Assembly (NCBI GenBank): GCA_949516455.1
Contig: CATILC010000136.1
Coordinates: forward strand, 1-9,949
DNA: 9,949 nt
DNA from: Flavobacteriia bacterium
GTDB taxonomy: Bacteria > Bacteroidota > Bacteroidia > Flavobacteriales > Schleiferiaceae
Reading direction: 5' to 3'
Positions 6,418 through 9,949 of the stretch are shown piece after piece. The position numbers and the translations under genes are program-made. The first letter of the stretch is position 1. Each line of letters begins with the position of its first letter. The notes under the pieces are model-generated. The model searched no databases. It saw only the letters and a program-made list of their open reading frames with translations, and was not told where the DNA came from.

Positions 6418-7485
6418 ATGCGTGTCCTGCATTGTCTTATTTTTGAGTCTGTGCATTATCTCCTGTCCTTCAGCCTGTTTGCACTTTCCCTTTGGTCTTT
6501 CCGATCGGGGGGCTGGATCAGCTTTGCACCCATGGTCTACAGCTTCGGATGCATCCCGCTCTTTGAGTTGTTCCTCCGGCCCAATAAAAAGAATCTGAAC
6601 CCCGACCAGAAGGAATACAGGGCCTCGGACAAATTCTATGACCGCTTGCTCTATCTCGTCGTACCCCTTCACTTCTCCTGCCTCGGTGTATTCCTGTACA
6701 CCGTATGGAGCCATCCTGAAGCAGAGGGTCTGACCTATTGGGGATGGGTCAGTTCCATGGGCATCCTCAACGGGGTCTTTGGGATCAATGTCGCACACGA
6801 ACTCGGGCATCGGCCAGGCAAAAAGGAACAGTTCCTCGCTCAGTTCCTCCTTCTCAGCAGCCTCTACATGCATTTCTTCATTGAACACAACAGAGGACAC
6901 CATCGCTATGTGGCCACCCGGGAAGATCCGGCGACGGCCCGGAAATGGGAGCCGGTTTATGTATTCTGGCTGCGTTCGACCATTGGGTCCTGGCTGCAGG
7001 CATGGGAGCTCGAATTCGATCGCCTGAAAAGAAAGAAGATCGGAAAGTGGTCCATCCACAATCAGATGGTCCGCTTCACTGCTGTTCAGCTTCTTTTTTG
7101 CATCGGGATCTTCTGGTTGGGCGGACAGGCGGTGGGTGTGGCCTTCCTCCTCTCAGCAGGATTTGGCATTATGCTGCTCGAAACCGTGAATTATATCGAA
7201 CACTACGGCCTGATGCGTTCGCGCGTCAGTGAACTGAGATACGAGAAAGTCATGCCCTGGCACAGCTGGAACTCCAACCACAGAGTGGGCCGATGGATGC
7301 TCTTTGAGCTGAGCCGACACTCCGATCACCACCACCGACCGGCCCGAAAATATCAGCTGCTCGAACATCATCCACACAGCCGGCAGCTCCCCACGGGTTA
7401 CCCGGGCATGATGCTCATCAGTTTGCTTCCCCCACTGTTCTTTGGTCTGATCCACCCCAGACTGAATGCGCCCGTGCACTCCTAA
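6418..7485 (+). CDS. alkB: AlkB-type alkane 1-monooxygenase (membrane di-iron hydroxylase)
   Basis: A 355-residue integral membrane protein with about six hydrophobic helices. All AlkB signatures are present: HELGHR (127-132), EHNRGHH (156-162), NYIEHYGL (258-265) and LSRHSDHHH (298-306). The nine metal ligands expected for AlkB would be His127, 131, 157, 161, 162, 262, 301, 304 and 305; their spacing matches my recollection of Pseudomonas putida GPo1 AlkB with a constant offset of 11. EDPATAR (169-175), HSWNSNH (282-288) and LPTGYPGMM (324-332) also match. These enzymes insert oxygen at the terminal carbon of n-alkanes, using electrons from rubredoxin. No rubredoxin is in this window. The residue aligning with the GPo1 chain-length gate Trp55 appears to be Ser42, so longer alkanes may fit (inference). 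It ends at a 7-base stem overlapping the stop codon and lies 54 bases before prfB. Confidence 0.95.
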   Translation: MRVLHCLIFESVHYLLSFSLFALSLWSFRSGGWISFAPMVYSFGCIPLFELFLRPNKKNLNPDQKEYRASDKFYDRLLYLVVPLHFSCLGVFLYTVWSHPEAEGLTYWGWVSSMGILNGVFGINVAHELGHRPGKKEQFLAQFLLLSSLYMHFFIEHNRGHHRYVATREDPATARKWEPVYVFWLRSTIGSWLQAWELEFDRLKRKKIGKWSIHNQMVRFTAVQLLFCIGIFWLGGQAVGVAFLLSAGFGIMLLETVNYIEHYGLMRSRVSELRYEKVMPWHSWNSNHRVGRWMLFELSRHSDHHHRPARKYQLLEHHPHSRQLPTGYPGMMLISLLPPLFFGLIHPRLNAPVHS

Positions 7486-7491
7486 GTGCAC
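7474..7491. repeat. Perfect short hairpin spanning the alkB stop codon
   Basis: GTGCACT (7474-7480), loop CCTA, AGTGCAC (7485-7491): a perfect 7-base stem with a 4-base loop. The alkB TAA (7483-7485) lies in the loop and first stem base. No U-run follows, so it is not a standard intrinsic terminator; it could act as a weak terminator, pause site or mRNA 3'-end stabiliser between alkB and prfB. Confidence 0.45.
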
Positions 7492-7527
7492 TTATCGCAG
7501 CATCTGCGCTGCCGCACTGGCCCTTCT

Positions 7528-7535
7528 TACATTTG
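7528..7535 (+). promoter_or_regulatory. -7 promoter box directly before prfB
   Basis: TACATTTG is an exact match to the Bacteroidota -7 consensus TAnnTTTG and ends only 4 bases before the prfB ATG at 7540. A CTG 21 bases upstream (7504-7506) is a partial match to the -33 TTG. If used, transcription would begin at or within a few bases of the start codon, giving a leaderless or nearly leaderless prfB message. Confidence 0.35.
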
Positions 7536-7539
7536 CCCC

Positions 7540-8640
7540 ATGGTGACCAACGATCAACTCAAGGAAATCGAAGAACGGGTGCTCAGCCTCCGGGGCTATC
7601 TGCATCTGGACCAGAAAAAAGTAGAGATCGCCAACGAGGAAGAGAAGACGGCCGATCCGGGCTTCTGGGAAGACAACAAGAAGGCCGAGCAGGTGATGAA
7701 GAAGATCCGCGGACTCAAGTTCTGGGTGGAAGGCTATGCAAAGGCGGAAAATCTGCTGGAAGAACTGAAACTGGCCATTGAATTCCATCGGGAAGGCGAA
7801 CTGAGTGAAGAGGAGGTCGATCAGCTTTCGGAAAGCCTCACCAAAGAGGTGGAAGAGCTGGAATTCAGAAATATGCTTTCCGAGGAGGAAGACAAACTCA
7901 ATGCGGTCATACAGATAACGGCAGGCGCCGGAGGGACAGAAAGCTGCGACTGGGCCGGCATGCTCATGCGCATGTATATGATGTGGGGCGACCGAAGAGG
8001 ATTCAAGGTCAAGGAATTGAATCTGCAAGACGGAGAAGTGGCGGGCATAAAGACAGTCACCCTCGAGATCGAAGGCGAATTTGCCTTTGGCTATTTAAAA
8101 GGAGAAAATGGCGTTCATCGTCTTGTGCGCATTTCGCCATTTGACTCGAATGCCCGCAGACACACCTCATTTGTCAGTGTGTATGTCTTCCCCATGGTGG
8201 ACGACAGCATCGAGATCAATGTCAATCCTTCTGAGATCGAATGGGACACCTTCCGGTCGAGCGGAGCGGGCGGTCAGAACGTGAACAAGGTGGAAACCGG
8301 GGTTCGTTTGAAGCACAAAACTTCGGGCATCATCATCGAAAACACAGAGACGCGGTCCCAGCTGCAGAACAAGGAGCGGGCCATCCAGCTGCTCAAGTCG
8401 CAGCTTTACGAACTGGAAATACAGGCGCGCAATGAAAAACGGGCAGAGATCGAAGCCGGTAAGAAAAAGATCGAATGGGGTTCTCAGATCCGGAACTACG
8501 TGCTGCATCCGTACAAGTTGGTCAAGGATGTGCGCACGCAAAAAGAGACCTCGGATACCGAAGGCGTTTTGAACGGTGATCTGGATGATTTCCTGAAGGC
8601 TTTCCTCATGCAGCAGGGTCAGGCTACTGAGGCCGATTGA
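7540..8640 (+). CDS. prfB: Peptide chain release factor 2 (RF2), no programmed frameshift
   Basis: A 366-residue RF2, the normal length. The order of parts is: N-terminal helical domain (1-110, with LRGYL at 17-21 and DPGFWED at 39-45); domain 2 with ITAGAGGTESCDWAGML (126-142) and the stop-codon recognition tripeptide SPF (199-201); ARRHTSF (205-211); and the peptidyl-tRNA hydrolysis motif GGQ (244-246) in SSGAGGQNVNKVE. SPF, not PxT, identifies RF2 over RF1. RF2 releases finished proteins at UGA and UAA. Most bacterial prfB genes carry a +1 frameshift at an in-frame UGA just after LRGYL; here LRGYL continues directly into HLDQKK (7591-7611) in one frame. I chose the ATG at 7540 because MVTNDQLKEIEERV aligns with RF2 N-termini; a GTG at 7486 would add 18 residues and start immediately after alkB. 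The gene ends in TGA, a codon read by RF2 itself. Confidence 0.97.
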   Translation: MVTNDQLKEIEERVLSLRGYLHLDQKKVEIANEEEKTADPGFWEDNKKAEQVMKKIRGLKFWVEGYAKAENLLEELKLAIEFHREGELSEEEVDQLSESLTKEVEELEFRNMLSEEEDKLNAVIQITAGAGGTESCDWAGMLMRMYMMWGDRRGFKVKELNLQDGEVAGIKTVTLEIEGEFAFGYLKGENGVHRLVRISPFDSNARRHTSFVSVYVFPMVDDSIEINVNPSEIEWDTFRSSGAGGQNVNKVETGVRLKHKTSGIIIENTETRSQLQNKERAIQLLKSQLYELEIQARNEKRAEIEAGKKKIEWGSQIRNYVLHPYKLVKDVRTQKETSDTEGVLNGDLDDFLKAFLMQQGQATEAD

Positions 8641-8693
8641 ACATTCGCTCATTGAGGCTTTCTCAGGCCAAGGAAAAATCTGAATTTTAAAGC

Positions 8694-8700
8694 AAGGAGG
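8694..8700 (+). promoter_or_regulatory. Strong Shine-Dalgarno before the SBBP-repeat gene
   Basis: AAGGAGG lies 11 bases before the ATG at 8712, a near-perfect anti-16S match. None of the other start codons in this window has such a site, as expected for Bacteroidota, where Shine-Dalgarno use is rare. It supports the start chosen for the downstream gene. Confidence 0.5.
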
Positions 8701-8711
8701 AATCGATACAG

Positions 8712-9949
8712 ATGAAAGGCCTTGCATCTTTTTTATTCACGCTGAGCATCATCAGCCTGCATCTGGAGGCCCAATTGTCTGCGCCTGGATTTCTGGAGAA
8801 CGGCGGGCAATGGGATGAAAACGTTCATGCCGCTGCACCCATGGGCGGTGGCGAATGCTTCCTGACACGAGCGGGTTGGACCTACAAGCTCTATGAAACC
8901 GATGCCTTTGAAGCATATCATGAGTGGCACCATCATAAAGAAGAAGCCCAGGATCCACCGCGTTTACGGGGGCATGTTCTGCGGGTGGATCTTCTGGGCG
9001 CAGCTCTTGGTGAACCGATCCGCTTGGACGAACAGTCCGGCCGCACAAATGTGCTGAAAAGACATAGGAGCGCCCGCGACCTGCGCACCCACAACAGCTA
9101 CATCTTCCATGAGGTCTATCCGAACATCGATCTTCTTTGGGAACAAGAAAACGGCCATTTGAAATACACCTTTATTGCCGGAGCGCAAGCCGAAATCTCA
9201 GACATCCGCATGCACTGGATCGGACAGGACGGCGTGGAGCTGACAAAAGGTGGCGAACTGAGCATTTCGACCTCTGTTGGTGCCTTGCACGAAAAGCGCC
9301 CGTACGCCTATCAGCTGGTGGAAGGAAAGGAAGTGCCCTGTGCTTCCCGATTTGTTTGCTCGGGAGACACGGTCCGGCTGGAATCCGAGCGCCTCTTTCC
9401 CGACCGGCCGCTCTATTTGGATCCGGACGTGATCTTCTCGACCTACTCGGGTTCGGTCTCCGACAATTGGGGTTTTACTGCCACCTACGATGCATCTGGC
9501 CGAATGTATCTGGGCGGGATTGGCTTTGGGAGCGACTTTCCCGTCTCCTCGGGTGCATTCGACACCACCTTTGCCGGAACAATCGATATCACCCTGATGC
9601 GGCTCAGTGCCGATGGAGTGAATCGGGAATTCGCCACCTGGCTCGGCGGTTCCGAAGTAGAACAGCCGCATTCGCTGATCGCCGACGGAAACGAGCTCAT
9701 CATTTTTGGAGTGACGGGCTCCCTGGACTTTCCTGTTTCGGCCACTGCATTTGACTCGACCTTCAATGGCGGCAGCAGCGTTCCCGGCATCGGCGGCACC
9801 TTCTCACTCGGATCTGACCTGTTTGTCAGCAGACTCAGTGCAGACGGCTCCCAATTGATCGCCTCCACCTATTTGGGCGGGAGCGATAACGACGGCATCA
9901 ATGCTGCACTGATCAACAACTACGGCGATGCGGCAAGAGGAGAGGTCAA
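8712..9949 (+). CDS. Secreted SBBP (beta-propeller) repeat protein, 3' part outside window
   Basis: About 412 N-terminal residues are present and the frame is open at the right edge. The start is set by the ATG after AAGGAGG and by the signal peptide (MKGLASFLFTLSIISLHLEA, cleavage before QLS). Residues about 24-235 resemble the N-terminal domain that precedes SBBP repeats in Bacteroidota proteins: FLENGGQWDENV (27-38), HNSYIFHEVYPNIDLLW (127-143) and a Pro/Tyr-rich end (RPLYLDPDV, 232-240). From about 243 onward there are SBBP repeats: STYSGSVSDNWGFTATYDASGRMYLGG (first unit), FPVSSGAFDTTF and FPVSATAFDSTF, LMRLSADG and FVSRLSADGS, and the repeat-closing TYLGGSDND. Such proteins are exported and are often large, with a C-terminal sorting domain for type IX secretion; that end is not visible. 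The function is unknown; surface adhesion or binding is a guess. It lies 71 bases after prfB with no clear terminator between. Confidence 0.9.
   Translation, partial: MKGLASFLFTLSIISLHLEAQLSAPGFLENGGQWDENVHAAAPMGGGECFLTRAGWTYKLYETDAFEAYHEWHHHKEEAQDPPRLRGHVLRVDLLGAALGEPIRLDEQSGRTNVLKRHRSARDLRTHNSYIFHEVYPNIDLLWEQENGHLKYTFIAGAQAEISDIRMHWIGQDGVELTKGGELSISTSVGALHEKRPYAYQLVEGKEVPCASRFVCSGDTVRLESERLFPDRPLYLDPDVIFSTYSGSVSDNWGFTATYDASGRMYLGGIGFGSDFPVSSGAFDTTFAGTIDITLMRLSADGVNREFATWLGGSEVEQPHSLIADGNELIIFGVTGSLDFPVSATAFDSTFNGGSSVPGIGGTFSLGSDLFVSRLSADGSQLIASTYLGGSDNDGINAALINNYGDAARGEV

Noticed and set aside
6438..6445. TATTTTTG, an exact TAnnTTTG match inside the first codons of alkB
   Set aside because: No -33 element at the right distance, and use of it would force a start that removes the first membrane helix. 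Probably a chance match in T-rich hydrophobic codons.
6358..7059. In-frame upstream extension of bcp giving a 388-residue open frame
   Set aside because: The extra 234 residues are antisense to alkB, which has strong homology on the other strand. The Bcp family starts at MTHLKEGD, and the extension has no recognisable domain.
7486..7539. GTG at 7486 as start of prfB
   Set aside because: It adds 18 residues (a Cys- and His-containing stretch) not seen in RF2, and lies directly behind the alkB stop in the hairpin. The ATG at 7540 aligns with RF2 N-termini.
8641..8711. Search for a terminator between prfB and the SBBP gene
   Set aside because: Only weak A/T-rich or 4-5 base stems (for example AAAAT CTGA ATTTT at 8675-8688) without a GC stem and U-tract. 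Not reported as a feature.
1..9949. CRISPR arrays, insertion sequences, tRNA genes, defence or phage modules
   Set aside because: No spaced direct repeats, terminal inverted repeats with transposase, tRNA-like cloverleaf or defence-type proteins were seen on either strand.

Overview
The window looks like chromosomal DNA from a member of the Bacteroidota, probably Flavobacteriia or a close relative. The evidence is in the proteins and signals: an M61 peptidase with the HEFLHIVTP variant, a secreted protein with an N-terminal domain followed by SBBP-type beta-propeller repeats, few Shine-Dalgarno sites, and matches to the Bacteroidota -7 promoter box TAnnTTTG just upstream of genes. Base composition is close to 50% GC or slightly above and looks even throughout. 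I see no insertion sequence, phage gene, CRISPR array, tRNA or rRNA. The gene density is very high: no gene-free stretch exceeds about 140 bases.

Layout. (1) 1-3296, minus strand: a three-gene unit read right to left, made of an OsmC-family thiol protein, an M61 peptidase with a PDZ domain, and an M13 (neprilysin-type) lipoprotein peptidase that runs off the left edge. The first two genes overlap by 11 bases and the next gap is 17 bases, so they are probably one operon. (2) 3433-5920, plus strand: a two-gene polysaccharide pair, a Wzz-like chain-length regulator followed after 4 bases by a Wzy/WaaL-type membrane polymerase or ligase. (3) 5893-6357, minus strand: a thioredoxin-dependent peroxiredoxin (Bcp/PrxQ) whose 3' end overlaps the polymerase gene tail to tail by 28 bases. 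(4) 6418-7485, plus strand: a complete AlkB-type membrane alkane 1-monooxygenase with all nine expected iron-binding histidines. (5) 7540-8639 or so, plus strand: prfB, peptide chain release factor 2, encoded without the usual programmed frameshift. (6) 8712 to the right edge, plus strand: a large secreted SBBP-repeat protein, truncated by the window.

How they relate. The left operon combines an envelope-localised proteolytic pair with a peroxide/thiol-defence protein. The wzz/wzy pair would act together at the inner membrane to polymerise or ligate a surface glycan, but no glycosyltransferase or flippase is present here. Bcp and AlkB are divergent and share a 60-base intergenic region that contains a perfect 9-base inverted repeat. 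AlkB has no rubredoxin or rubredoxin reductase beside it. I did not find a convincing new multi-gene system. The best leads are the AlkB residue that lines up with the known chain-length gate, the frameshift-free prfB with a possible leaderless promoter, and the dyad between bcp and alkB.
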